A stretch of 64,000 nucleotides of DNA, taken from Rhizobium sp. FKY42. Lineage in GTDB: Bacteria; Pseudomonadota; Alphaproteobacteria; Rhizobiales; Rhizobiaceae. The DNA lies in contig NZ_STGA01000004.1 in the NCBI RefSeq assembly GCF_005222835.1, positions 62,001-126,000 of the forward strand, given 5' to 3'. A program made the translations under genes and the position numbers. The notes beneath the pieces were generated by a model, which had not been told where the DNA came from, made no database searches, and was given only the letters and a program-made list of their open reading frames with translations. This document shows, piece after piece, positions 9,597-21,859 of the stretch (its first letter is position 1; every line of letters starts with the position of its first letter).

Positions 9597-12550
9597 CGTC
9601 TCATCGCATCAAGGGTGCCGGACGGCTGACGCCTGCCCGCAAGGCGCGTTTTACCTTCGACGGCAAGATTTATACGGCGCTGGAAGGCGATACCGTCGCC
9701 TCTGCGCTTCTGGCGAATGGCGTGCATCTCATGGGCCGGTCGTTCAAGTATCACCGTCCTCGCGGAGTTCTGTCTGCTGGTGCGGAAGAGCCGAATGCGC
9801 TTCTGGATGTGGCGCGCGACAGTGCACGCCGTCAGCCCAATGTGCGCGCGAGTGTGCAGGAGGTCTTCGACGGTGCGATCATCCAGTCGCAGAACCGCTG
9901 GCCGTTCCTGTCGTTCGATATCGGCGGCATCAACAATCTGCTTTCGCCATTCTTCGCGGCAGGCTTTTACTACAAGACGTTCATGTGGCCGCGCGAAGCC
10001 TGGGCGAAGCTCTATGAGCCGATCATCCGTCGGGCTGCCGGTCTGGGTGTTGCGCCGAAGGAAGAGGACCCGGATCATTACGCCAACCGCTTTGCCCATT
10101 GCGATGTGCTGGTGGCCGGTGCCGGTGCGGCAGGCCTGACGGCGGCACTTTCCGCGGCTGAAACCGGAGCGCAAGTCATTCTGGCCGATGAGCGGGCGGA
10201 GGTTGGCGGTGCACTTCTGTTCGACACGGGAACCGTGATCGACGGCAAGCCGGGTTACGACTGGGCGCAAGGCGTTCTCGCCAAGCTAAAAGCCATGCCG
10301 AATGTGCGCGTGCTGACGCGCACCACCGTGTTTGGCTACTATAATCACAATTTCATCGGCCTTGCGGAGCGGGTGACGGATCACCTGCCGCGCCCGGACA
10401 AGTCTCTCCCGCGTGAACGCTTGTGGCAGGTGCGAGCGAAAAAGGTGGTGCTGGCAACCGGCGCAATCGAGCGCCATATGGTCTTTGCCAATAACGACCG
10501 TCCCGGCATCATGCTTGCTTCGGCGGCTCGCATGTACCTCAACCATTACGGTGTTGCCGTCGGCTCGAAGGTCGGCGTCTACACGGCTCATGACAGCGCC
10601 TATGAAGCAGCCTTCGACCTCAAGCGCGCCGGTATCGACGTCGTTTCCATTGTCGATTGTCGTGCCAAGCCAAGTGAAGCACTGCTTGCCGCTGCGCGCA
10701 ATCTGGGAATTGAGGTGCTGTCCGGCTATTCGGTCGTCAATACGTCAGGGCGGCTTCGCATTTCCTCGATGACGGTGGCGCGCAACGGCTCTACCAACCA
10801 TCGCAAGATCCCGGTCGATGCGCTTCTGATGTCCGGCGGCTGGACGCCTTCGGTGCATCTCTTCTCGCAGTCGCGCGGCAAGCTGAAGTTCGACGTCGAG
10901 AACCAGCGCTTCCTGCCAAATGTCTATGCGGAGAACTGCGTTTCAGTCGGAGCCTGCAACGGAACCGATGACATCGGTGCGCTTCTGGCAGAAGCGGCAT
11001 CGGCAGGCGGCTGCTCTTTGAGCCTCTCTGGCGAAAGTGCCTATGGCTGGACGGGCGGCATGATCGGCGCTGCCGAAGGGGCAGGCCCGGATACGGCGGT
11101 CAAGGCTTTCGTGGATTTCCAGCACGACGTGACGGCGAAGGATATTCGCCTTGCCGTGCGCGAAGGCATGCATTCCATCGAGCACATCAAACGCTTCACC
11201 ACCAATGGCATGGCATCCGATCAGGGCAAGCTGTCCAACATGCATGGTCTGGCGATTGCGGCGGAGATGCTGGGCAAGGATATTCCGCAGGTGGGCCTCA
11301 CCACCTTCCGTGCGCCCTACACGCCGGTGACTTACGGCACGCTGATTGCCCATTCGCGTGGCGACCTGTTCGATCCTGCCCGCAAGACGCCGCTGCATAC
11401 CGAACTGGTGGCCGCAGGTGCGGAGTTCGAGGATGTCGGCAACTGGAAGCGTGCCTGGTATTTCCCTCGCCGTGGCGAGGACATGCATGCCGCGGTCAAC
11501 CGCGAGTGCCGGACGGCGCGTGAGGTGGCTGGTATCTTCGACGCTTCCACGCTCGGCAAGATCGAGGTGGTCGGTCCGGATGCGGCGAAGTTCCTGAACC
11601 TCATGTACACCAATGCCTGGGACAATCTGAAGCCCGGCAAATGCCGCTATGGCATCATGACGCGCGAAGACGGCTTCATCTATGATGACGGCGTTGTCGG
11701 TCGTCTGGCTGAGGACCGCTTCCACGTGACGACGACCACGGGTGGTGCGCCGCGCGTGCTGCATCACATGGAAGATTATCTCCAGACCGAGTTCCCGGAT
11801 CTCAAGGTGTGGCTCACCTCTACCACCGAGCAATGGGCGGTGATTGCCGTGCAGGGTCCGAAGGCGCGCGAAATCATTGAGCCGCTGGTGGAGGGTCTCG
11901 ACCTTTCCAATGAGGCCTTCCCGCATATGAGCGTCGCGGAATGCACGGTCATGGGTGTTCCGGCGCGGCTGTTCCGCGTTTCGTTTACCGGTGAAATCGG
12001 TTTCGAAGTCAACGTACCTGCCGATTATGGTGCTTCCGTCTGGAAGGCCATCTGGGAGCGTGGCGAGGCTTTGGGTGCCTGCCTCTATGGCACGGAAACC
12101 ATGCACGTGCTGCGCGCCGAGAAGGGCTATATCATCGTTGGACAGGATACGGATGGAACCGTGACTCCGGATGATGCCGGTTATGGCTGGGCCGTTTCGA
12201 AGAAGAAGACGGATTTCGTCGGCATTCGCGGCTTAAAGCGCCCGGATCTGATCCGCTCTGGCCGCAAACAACTGGTCGGGCTGTTGACGCAGGATCTGAC
12301 GGAGGTGCTGGAAGAGGGTGGTCAGATCGTCGCCGATCCGAACGAGCCCAAGCCCATGACCATGCTGGGCCATGTCACTTCTGCCTATTGGTCGGAAAAC
12401 CTCGGTCGCTCGATCGCTATCGCATTGGTCGCGGATGGGCGCGCGCGGATGGGCCAGACCGTCTATATTCCGATGAAAGACAAGACCATTGCCGCAACCG
12501 TGACGGATATGGTGTTCTTCGACAAGGAAGGGGGCCGTATCCATGGCTGA
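9593..12550 (+). CDS. soxA: Sarcosine oxidase, alpha subunit
   Basis: A 985-residue protein of standard SoxA length. Domain order: an N-terminal 2Fe-2S-like fold (Fer2_4) up to about residue 100, a Rossmann NAD-binding region beginning CDVLVAGAGAAGLTAA near residue 170, and from about residue 600 an aminomethyltransferase (GCV_T) region that transfers the methyl-derived one-carbon unit to tetrahydrofolate. It is co-translated with soxD (4-base overlap) and overlaps soxG by 8 bases. Confidence 0.95.
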   Translation: MTSHRIKGAGRLTPARKARFTFDGKIYTALEGDTVASALLANGVHLMGRSFKYHRPRGVLSAGAEEPNALLDVARDSARRQPNVRASVQEVFDGAIIQSQNRWPFLSFDIGGINNLLSPFFAAGFYYKTFMWPREAWAKLYEPIIRRAAGLGVAPKEEDPDHYANRFAHCDVLVAGAGAAGLTAALSAAETGAQVILADERAEVGGALLFDTGTVIDGKPGYDWAQGVLAKLKAMPNVRVLTRTTVFGYYNHNFIGLAERVTDHLPRPDKSLPRERLWQVRAKKVVLATGAIERHMVFANNDRPGIMLASAARMYLNHYGVAVGSKVGVYTAHDSAYEAAFDLKRAGIDVVSIVDCRAKPSEALLAAARNLGIEVLSGYSVVNTSGRLRISSMTVARNGSTNHRKIPVDALLMSGGWTPSVHLFSQSRGKLKFDVENQRFLPNVYAENCVSVGACNGTDDIGALLAEAASAGGCSLSLSGESAYGWTGGMIGAAEGAGPDTAVKAFVDFQHDVTAKDIRLAVREGMHSIEHIKRFTTNGMASDQGKLSNMHGLAIAAEMLGKDIPQVGLTTFRAPYTPVTYGTLIAHSRGDLFDPARKTPLHTELVAAGAEFEDVGNWKRAWYFPRRGEDMHAAVNRECRTAREVAGIFDASTLGKIEVVGPDAAKFLNLMYTNAWDNLKPGKCRYGIMTREDGFIYDDGVVGRLAEDRFHVTTTTGGAPRVLHHMEDYLQTEFPDLKVWLTSTTEQWAVIAVQGPKAREIIEPLVEGLDLSNEAFPHMSVAECTVMGVPARLFRVSFTGEIGFEVNVPADYGASVWKAIWERGEALGACLYGTETMHVLRAEKGYIIVGQDTDGTVTPDDAGYGWAVSKKKTDFVGIRGLKRPDLIRSGRKQLVGLLTQDLTEVLEEGGQIVADPNEPKPMTMLGHVTSAYWSENLGRSIAIALVADGRARMGQTVYIPMKDKTIAATVTDMVFFDKEGGRIHG

Positions 12551-13088
12551 TCTTGCAATCCGCAACCGCCCGCTGGCCGGTGTTCATGGCGGCTCGGCAA
12601 CTGTGCGGCTAACGCCTGCCGATGCGGCGCATCGCATTTCGCTGCGCGCAGGACAGGACGCCGTGCCTGCTCTTTCATCGGCACTTGGGTTGAGCTTGCC
12701 GACGAACCCAAAGACCTCGTCGTCTTCCGGCTCACGTATGGCGCTCTGGTTGGGGCCGGACGAATGGCTGGTGATTGACGAAGGCGAGGGCGGGCTTATG
12801 CAGGCTGCCGCCTCTTCCGGCACCGTTCATTCGGCAACGGATGTCTCTCACCGCAACACCGCGATCTTGATTGAGGGGCCTGGTACCTCCGCCGCTCTAA
12901 ATGGAGGTTGCCCGCTGGATTTTTCCTTGAAGGCTTTCCCGGTTGGTGCCTGTGCACGCACACTGTTCGGCAAGATCGAAGTCGTCATCTTGCGCACCAG
13001 CGAAGAGAGCTTCCGGCTGGAATGCTGGCGCTCGTTTTCCGAATATGCTTTCGGCCTTCTGCGCGACACTGCGCTGGACGTCGATTGA
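12543..13088 (+). CDS. soxG: Sarcosine oxidase, gamma subunit
   Basis: A 181-residue protein related to the GCV_T fold, with LWLGPDEWLVI and CPLDFSLKAFPVGACARTLF as in SoxG. It is the small structural subunit of the heterotetramer. It overlaps soxA by 8 bases and closes the operon. The folate-processing genes often found beside sox (purU, glyA, folD) are not adjacent here. Confidence 0.93.
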   Translation: MADLAIRNRPLAGVHGGSATVRLTPADAAHRISLRAGQDAVPALSSALGLSLPTNPKTSSSSGSRMALWLGPDEWLVIDEGEGGLMQAAASSGTVHSATDVSHRNTAILIEGPGTSAALNGGCPLDFSLKAFPVGACARTLFGKIEVVILRTSEESFRLECWRSFSEYAFGLLRDTALDVD

Positions 13089-13432
13089 AAGCCGCAGCCT
13101 CATGAGGTCAGCCGACTTCGTGAGGCCTTTACTTATTCCATAACCATAATATTCAAAAACTCTACTATTTTCTATTGTCTTAACTGCGCTTTATCTAAAG
13201 TAAAATTTTATTTTTAATAATTAGTTGTTTACTAGTGTTGAGCATATTTCTTCCATCATAGGTAGATGACTTCGGTCGGTAGCCATGGCGCAGAAGCAAA
13301 GCATTACCTGAGTGATCTCATCAGGTGCTTTTTCTCTGTATGGCGGCCTGCGAGCCTTGCGGTTCTCGAATGACTGAAAACTCTGCAAGTAATTGGCCGG
13401 GGGGCTTACTTAAATGATGGGGAGAGCAAATC
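13089..13432. other. AT-rich intergenic region before the chemoreceptor gene
   Basis: A 344-base gap without a supportable gene. Bases 13140-13260 are markedly AT-rich compared with the flanks and may hold the chemoreceptor promoter. A terminator-like hairpin is annotated at 13301-13333. Confidence 0.5.
13301..13333 (+). terminator. Intrinsic terminator-like hairpin 100 bases before the chemoreceptor gene
   Basis: ACCTGA (13306-13311) pairs with TCAGGT (13321-13326), followed by GC and TTTTT. It lies more than 200 bases after soxG and 100 before the chemoreceptor start, so it may end a long sox transcript, an undetected small RNA, or attenuate the downstream gene. Confidence 0.45.
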
Positions 13433-15520
13433 ATGTTGCGTAGATTATCAATCCGGGCGCGCACATGGATTATGGCGATTGGTTCGCTTGCCGGTATGCT
13501 GGCCGTTGCAACCTTCTTTGGTGAAAGCTTCAGGCATCAGGACCACGCCAACGCTCTCCTCCTGCTGCAACAAAATCTTGCCAACGATGTTGTGGGCGCG
13601 AAGATGACCTTCGAAGAGCTCAAGCTGGAGGCCAGTCGGTACATCGGCTCGCCAAAGCCCGCCGGTGTTCCAACCTTTCAGAAACGAGCCGGAGAGCTTG
13701 AATCCGAGATTGGCACTGTGCTCAGGAAACCAGAGATGCCGCCTGCCCAGGCTACGCAGTTGCAGGCTCTGCTGCAGGATATCCAAGGTTATAAGGCATT
13801 GTTCGGACAAGTCACCCAGACGCGACAAAATCTGGGTTATGATCAGGACAGCGGGCTACAGGGCAAGCTCAGAAACTCCATCCACTCCATCGAAAAAGCT
13901 CTCAACGATAAGACAGATCCTCGCATCAAGATTGCCATGCTGACCGCAAGGCGAAACGAGAAGGACTTCATCCTTCGCCGCGACGAGAAATATGTAAAAG
14001 CCGTTGAGCAGACGGTCGCGGCAATGGCCGCATTTCCCTCCTCGGCCTACGGCGTATCGGCGGATGAGAACGTTACCAATATGCTGAATTCCTACTGGAA
14101 CGCGTTCAAGGATTATGCGCAGCTCATGTCTGTTGAGCAGCGGCAGATTGCGGATCTTGTGCAGTTGGAGGCGCGCCTGAGCCCGAAGTTCGAAGAGGTT
14201 GCCAATGCAATTGTCGAATTCCGGAAGGCTGCCGAACAGAAGGCCGCAGAGGATGCCGACTTCCGCTTCAAGTTCCTGACCAGTGGTCTTGCAGTCCTCT
14301 GCTGCATCCAGCTTGTCCTGGCGACGGCCGTCAGACGGTCAATCGCCCAGCCTCTCGATGGCTTGACGAATGCAATGGGCGAGCTTGCCAAGGGGCGGCT
14401 CGACGTTGTGATCCCTGAGAAGAACTCTGGCCACGAATTGGGCCGTATGGCGGAAGCCATGGAGATTTTCCGGCGCAATGCTCTGGCGAACCAGGAATTG
14501 GAAAAAGATGCCACTGCCCAGCGTGCTGCTGTGGAAGAAAGCCGCCAGGAAAACGAGGTGCAGGCCCGGGACCGGGCCGTGCGGATGCAGCAGGCTACTT
14601 CGGCGCTTGGGAAAGGGCTGCATGAGCTCGCTAGCGGCAACCTTCTCTACACGATTGATACGCCGCTGACCGCAGAATTCGAACAACTGCGCGCAGACTT
14701 CAACCGGTCAATCAGGCAGCTGGCGGAAACTCTCTCCACCGTTGCCGGGGCTGCCTTCGTGATTGATGGCGGGGCGAGGGAAATCAGCGTCAGCGCCAGC
14801 GATCTTTCAAACAGAACGGAACAGCAGGCTGCATCCCTTGAGGAAACGGCCGCGGCACTGGATGAGATTACCGCCAACGTGAAGAGCTCCACGCACCGTG
14901 TGCAGGAGGCGCAGGCGGTCGCTGTCGAAGCTCAGGCCAGCGTTGCGGAGTCCAGTCAGGTTCTTGATCGTATGACGGAGGCCATGCGCCTTATCGAAAG
15001 CTCATCGCAGCAGATCACAAGCATCATCGGTGTAATCGACGAGATTGCCTTCCAGACAAACCTGCTTGCCCTGAATGCCGGTGTTGAAGCGGCGCGCGCA
15101 GGCGAGGCAGGGCGTGGCTTTGCGGTGGTTGCGCAGGAGGTGCGTGAACTGGCCCAGCGTTCATCCAAGGCGGCTGGCGAGATCCGTCAGTTGATTGGCC
15201 AGTCCGGTACCTACGTCCGGGGTGGTGTCACGCTCGTTGCCGATACAACGCAGGCGCTCCAGACGGTGGAGGCGCATATCCGCCTGATCAACGATCATAT
15301 GCGGTTCATCTCCAATGCAGCGACCGAGCAATCAACAGGTCTTGCGGAGGTTAATACTGCGGTGAACCAGATGGACCAGGTCACACAACGCAATGCCGCG
15401 ATGGTGGAAGAGGCGACGGCCGCCAGCGCCATGTTGGCCAGCGAAAGCGAGCGGTTGCGCACCCTGATTTCCGGCTTCCAACTGGACAGTGGCTCCGGCG
15501 CTCGGCGGCATGCAGCCTGA
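13433..15520 (+). CDS. Methyl-accepting chemotaxis protein
   Basis: A 695-residue inner-membrane chemoreceptor. A first helix (IMAIGSLAGMLAVATFF) is followed by a long periplasmic helical sensor of about 250 residues, a second helix near 279-300, HAMP (SIAQPLDGLTNAMGELAKG) to about 355, and the cytoplasmic signalling domain. The hairpin tip EIAFQTNLLALNAGVEAARA and FAVVAQEVRELAQRS bind CheA/CheW. The helical sensor resembles four-helix or HBM bundles, so a small ligand is likely but unknown. GGGGAGAG precedes the ATG. No che genes are nearby. Confidence 0.92.
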   Translation: MLRRLSIRARTWIMAIGSLAGMLAVATFFGESFRHQDHANALLLLQQNLANDVVGAKMTFEELKLEASRYIGSPKPAGVPTFQKRAGELESEIGTVLRKPEMPPAQATQLQALLQDIQGYKALFGQVTQTRQNLGYDQDSGLQGKLRNSIHSIEKALNDKTDPRIKIAMLTARRNEKDFILRRDEKYVKAVEQTVAAMAAFPSSAYGVSADENVTNMLNSYWNAFKDYAQLMSVEQRQIADLVQLEARLSPKFEEVANAIVEFRKAAEQKAAEDADFRFKFLTSGLAVLCCIQLVLATAVRRSIAQPLDGLTNAMGELAKGRLDVVIPEKNSGHELGRMAEAMEIFRRNALANQELEKDATAQRAAVEESRQENEVQARDRAVRMQQATSALGKGLHELASGNLLYTIDTPLTAEFEQLRADFNRSIRQLAETLSTVAGAAFVIDGGAREISVSASDLSNRTEQQAASLEETAAALDEITANVKSSTHRVQEAQAVAVEAQASVAESSQVLDRMTEAMRLIESSSQQITSIIGVIDEIAFQTNLLALNAGVEAARAGEAGRGFAVVAQEVRELAQRSSKAAGEIRQLIGQSGTYVRGGVTLVADTTQALQTVEAHIRLINDHMRFISNAATEQSTGLAEVNTAVNQMDQVTQRNAAMVEEATAASAMLASESERLRTLISGFQLDSGSGARRHAA

Positions 15521-15558
15521 AGCATTTGATAGCTTCAGGCCTCAGATATCCTGAGGCC
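15515..15558. terminator. Two overlapping hairpins between convergent genes
   Basis: Hairpin A pairs GCCTGAAGC (15515-15523) with GCTTCAGGC (15532-15540). Hairpin B pairs GGCCTCAG (15538-15545) with CTGAGGCC (15551-15558). They share bases 15538-15540, so they cannot both form fully. They cover the ends of the chemoreceptor and hydratase genes and probably act as a bidirectional terminator, although T runs are short. Confidence 0.55.
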
Positions 15559-16030
15559 TGTCTTTGGGATCGAATTGAACGATGGTCAGCCATGTTCCAG
15601 AAATGGCTGGCTTTCGTTCGTTCTCGATCTCAACCGTCACGTCATAGCTCGTCATCAGCATATTGGCTCCGCGATACCGCGCTTCCTTCAGCACGAATTT
15701 TCCCCTCACGCGCCGACCGACCCGCACGGGTGAGCCGAAACGGACCTTGTCGAAGCCGTAGTTCAGGCCCATCGTCTGCTCGCGGATCTTAGGAAGTGCC
15801 GAATAATTCATGGCGGACAGCAGGGAGAGTGTGAGAAAGCCATGCGCTATGGTTTCTCCGAAGGGGCTTTCCTTTGCCGCTCTTTCCGGGTCGGTGTGGA
15901 TGAACTGCTGGTCCAGCGTAGCATCGGCAAACTGGTTGATCATCGTCTGGTCGACAGTGATCCAGTCGGACACGCCGATTTCCTGTCCAATCAGGGCAGG
16001 GACGTCTTTCAGTGAAATGATTTTAGTCAT
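15542..16030 (-). CDS. MaoC-family (R)-specific enoyl-CoA hydratase-like protein
   Basis: A 162-residue hot-dog-fold protein. DQQFIHTDPERA and GETIAHGFLTLSLL match the MaoC hydratase motif in which Asp and His act in trans-2-enoyl-CoA hydration. Such enzymes feed fatty-acid or polyhydroxyalkanoate pathways, or act on branched acyl-CoAs; the acyl substrate is not known. The start at 16030 (MTKIISL) has AGGAACAG upstream and is preferred over the one six codons earlier. Confidence 0.88.
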   Translation of the reverse strand: MTKIISLKDVPALIGQEIGVSDWITVDQTMINQFADATLDQQFIHTDPERAAKESPFGETIAHGFLTLSLLSAMNYSALPKIREQTMGLNYGFDKVRFGSPVRVGRRVRGKFVLKEARYRGANMLMTSYDVTVEIENERKPAISGTWLTIVQFDPKDRPQDI

Positions 16031-16122
16031 TCTGTTCCTATCGGACAATAGACTTCATATCTGGAGGGTCGCTTTGCAATAATCAAACGATCCTCTGCGA
16101 ATTTCAGGGGCGCCAGCATTTA

Positions 16123-18105
16123 TCAGCAGAGCCTCTTATACTGTTCCACTTTATGCTCCTGTGACACCAGCCAGGTTACCGAACGCGGAGCAAACCCTTC
16201 TTCGGGCTGTGGGCGATCGCCCAGCAGCTCATTCCATGTGCCGTCCGGCAGGCAGATCTGCCGAACCTCGCTCGAGCGATTGAAGACGACGGCCAGTTGC
16301 ACATTCGCTTGCGTGTCACCATCCAGAGTCTGCAGCAGCATGGTCAGTTGCGTACGCGCCGGCTGCTCCCAATCGGCTATGGTCATTGGTTCGCCCAGTT
16401 CGTTCAGCCAGGTGATGTCGCCGTTCCCGTGAAAGAAGTCGAGATCGGCAAAGGCTGAGAAGCGGCGGCGAATGGTGGCCAGCTCGGCGGTATGCGCCAG
16501 CAACTCCTCATCGAGCGTCGTCCAGTCCAGCCAGGTGATCTCGTTATCCTGCGCATAGGCATTGTTATTGCCCTGCTGGCTGCGCCCACCCTCATCGCCC
16601 GCCGTCAGCATGATAGTGCCGCGCGTTGAAAACAGGGTGGACAGAAGCGCCTTCACATCGCGTTTGCGCCCTGACACCACGGCGGAGAGAGGGGTTGCGC
16701 CCTCGATACCATTGTTCCACGAGTGGTTTTCGTTGTGGCCATCACGATTGTCCTCGCCATTGGCCTCGTTGTGCTTGTGGGCATAGGAAACGAGATCCAT
16801 CAGCGTGAACCCGTCATGGGCTGCGATGAAGTTGACGGTGCGGGTCTCAGTCTCTCCGTGGCGGGAAAAGATTTCCGACGAGCCAGCCAGAGCATTGGCA
16901 AGGGTTCCCGTTTTTGAAGGATCGCCACGCCAATAGCAGCGCATGTCGTCGCGAGCGCGGTCGTTCCATTCGAGAAACGGCGCCGGGAAATTGCCGAGTT
17001 GATAGCCGCCTGGTCCGATGTCCCAGGGTTCGGCAATGAGGATCCGGTCAGCCAGAACCTCGTCTTGCGTGATTGCCAGCAGCGTATCGCTATGGCGGGA
17101 AAAACCGTCGTGGCTGCGGCCCAGAATGGTGCCAAGATCGAAACGGAACCCATCGACGCCTGCGTTCAGCACGAAATGGCGAAGGGTGTCGACAATCATT
17201 CGCCGAACGGTCGGGTGGTCGCAGGCGACTGTGTTGCCGGTGCCCGTATCGTTGATCAACGCCCCCGCATTGTCCGGGTGATGCCGGTAAAAGGTCGGGT
17301 TATCCAGACCCCGGAAGCTCAGGGTCGCGCCGTAGCGATCGCTTTCGCCGGTGTGATTGAAGACCAGATCGAGGATGACGCCGATGCCATTGCGATGCAG
17401 TTCCGCAACCGTTTCGCCAAGTTCCGCCATGCCACCGGGAGCAAGCCGTGGATCGAGCGCCATGAAGGTGACGGGATTGTAGCCCCAGCCATTGGTCAGC
17501 CCAAGCGGCGGCAGATGCCGCTCATCAATCCAGGCGGTGATTGGCAGAAGCTCGACCGCATCGACACCAATGCGTTTCAGGTGCGCGATGACGGAGGGAT
17601 GTGAAAGGGCCTTCAGCGTGCCGCGTTCATGCTGCGGCACATCCGGGTGCTGCATGGTGAATGGGCGCACGCCAAGCTCATAGATCAGGCCACCCTTGCG
17701 AAACACTGGCGGCTTTTGCGAAATCGCATGGTCTGCCCGCACGACCGCCTTGGGAACGAGATCAACCGTATCGAAGCCGAATTGTGAAAGACGTTGATCG
17801 TGGCGGTAGGGTCGATCCAGTTCCTTGGCATAGGGGTCGACCAGCAGTTTTGACGGATCGAACCACAGCCCGCGATCTGGATCGTAGCGACCGGAAGCGC
17901 GCAAGCCATAACGGGTGCCTTCTGCAAGACCCGGAACGGCAAGGGTGAACCGGCCATAGCCTTGTGGCGTCATCGCCAATCTTTGGAGTTCCTGCCGTCC
18001 CGTATCGTCGAAGATGCAGACCTCCACGCCTTCGGCATGGGTAGACTGGACTGCGAAGGTAACGCCATCTGCGGTCAGGATTGCGCCCAGAAAAGAATGC
18101 TGCAT
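16123..18105 (-). CDS. glgX: Glycogen debranching enzyme
   Basis: A 660-residue GH13 enzyme, close to the 657 residues of E. coli GlgX. An N-terminal CBM48-like region leads to the catalytic barrel motifs DLVFNHTGES, GFRFDLGTILG (nucleophile Asp), LIAEPWD (acid/base Glu) and FIAAHDGFTL. It removes the limit branches left by glycogen phosphorylase. The start at 18105 (MQHSF) has TGGAAG upstream, unlike the ATG ten codons earlier. It is close to the glg operon but separated from it by a gene on the other strand, so it has its own transcript. Confidence 0.93.
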   Translation of the reverse strand: MQHSFLGAILTADGVTFAVQSTHAEGVEVCIFDDTGRQELQRLAMTPQGYGRFTLAVPGLAEGTRYGLRASGRYDPDRGLWFDPSKLLVDPYAKELDRPYRHDQRLSQFGFDTVDLVPKAVVRADHAISQKPPVFRKGGLIYELGVRPFTMQHPDVPQHERGTLKALSHPSVIAHLKRIGVDAVELLPITAWIDERHLPPLGLTNGWGYNPVTFMALDPRLAPGGMAELGETVAELHRNGIGVILDLVFNHTGESDRYGATLSFRGLDNPTFYRHHPDNAGALINDTGTGNTVACDHPTVRRMIVDTLRHFVLNAGVDGFRFDLGTILGRSHDGFSRHSDTLLAITQDEVLADRILIAEPWDIGPGGYQLGNFPAPFLEWNDRARDDMRCYWRGDPSKTGTLANALAGSSEIFSRHGETETRTVNFIAAHDGFTLMDLVSYAHKHNEANGEDNRDGHNENHSWNNGIEGATPLSAVVSGRKRDVKALLSTLFSTRGTIMLTAGDEGGRSQQGNNNAYAQDNEITWLDWTTLDEELLAHTAELATIRRRFSAFADLDFFHGNGDITWLNELGEPMTIADWEQPARTQLTMLLQTLDGDTQANVQLAVVFNRSSEVRQICLPDGTWNELLGDRPQPEEGFAPRSVTWLVSQEHKVEQYKRLC

Positions 18106-18213
18106 GCGGCTTCCAGTTCTTCGAGAAACTGCCATAGTATTAGTATAAACTTACGCACGCAGGGTGCGCGTCATACGCATCTTGCACAGTTCGACAGTTT
18201 TGGGGAGGAAAAC

Positions 18214-18663
18214 ATGCCATCGACCATTCGCCTGCATCGTGTGCTCAAGGCGCCAGTGGACCGAGTCTTTCGTGCGTTTACGAATGCCGACGCCATGGTG
18301 AAATGGAATCCGCCGCATGGCTTTACGGCGCGGATGCATGAATTCGAGCCGGAGGAGGGCGGCATTTTTCGCATGTCTTTCACCAATTTTGCGACGGGTG
18401 AAACGCATACCTTCGGTGGCAAGTACCTGGAATTCGTTGAGAACAAGCGACTTCGCTATACAGACCAGTTCGATGATCCGAACCTGTCGGGCCAGATGGA
18501 AACGGTGGTGGAGTTCAAGGAGACACCGATGGGGACGGAACTCACCATCGTGCAGGCAGGTATCCCCGATCCGATTCCGGAAGCGGCCTGCTATCTTGGC
18601 TGGCAGGAATCACTTGCTCTGCTGACGCTTCTCGTGGAGCCGGAGATTCGGCAGCCCTCATAG
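18214..18663 (+). CDS. SRPBCC (AHSA1-like) domain protein
   Basis: A 149-residue protein of the START/AHSA1 helix-grip fold: an opening RVLKAPVDRVFRAFTNAD, a central GGKYLEFVENKRLRYTDQF, and a C-terminal helix GWQESLALLTLLVEPE. Such proteins bind hydrophobic ligands or respond to stress; no catalytic function is visible. GGGGAGGAAAAC gives a strong ribosome site. It lies between glgX and pgm on the opposite strand, and its link with glycogen metabolism is only positional. Confidence 0.85.
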   Translation: MPSTIRLHRVLKAPVDRVFRAFTNADAMVKWNPPHGFTARMHEFEPEEGGIFRMSFTNFATGETHTFGGKYLEFVENKRLRYTDQFDDPNLSGQMETVVEFKETPMGTELTIVQAGIPDPIPEAACYLGWQESLALLTLLVEPEIRQPS

Positions 18664-18668
18664 GGGAA

Positions 18669-18690
18669 GGGCACCGGTTAAGCGGTGCCC
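18669..18690. terminator. Bidirectional terminator hairpin between the SRPBCC gene and pgm
   Basis: GGGCACCG pairs perfectly with CGGTGCCC around a 6-base loop, between two convergent genes. T runs are poor on both strands. Confidence 0.6.
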
Positions 18691-18700
18691 TCCTGTTCGA

Positions 18701-21774
<3,074 letters not shown>

Positions 21775-21859
21775 GCCCATCACCTTCTCCCCCCATGCCG
21801 TGGCACGATGAAGTGCTCGCTCCATCGTGCTATTTATCTGATCTGGTGTCTGCTCGCTC

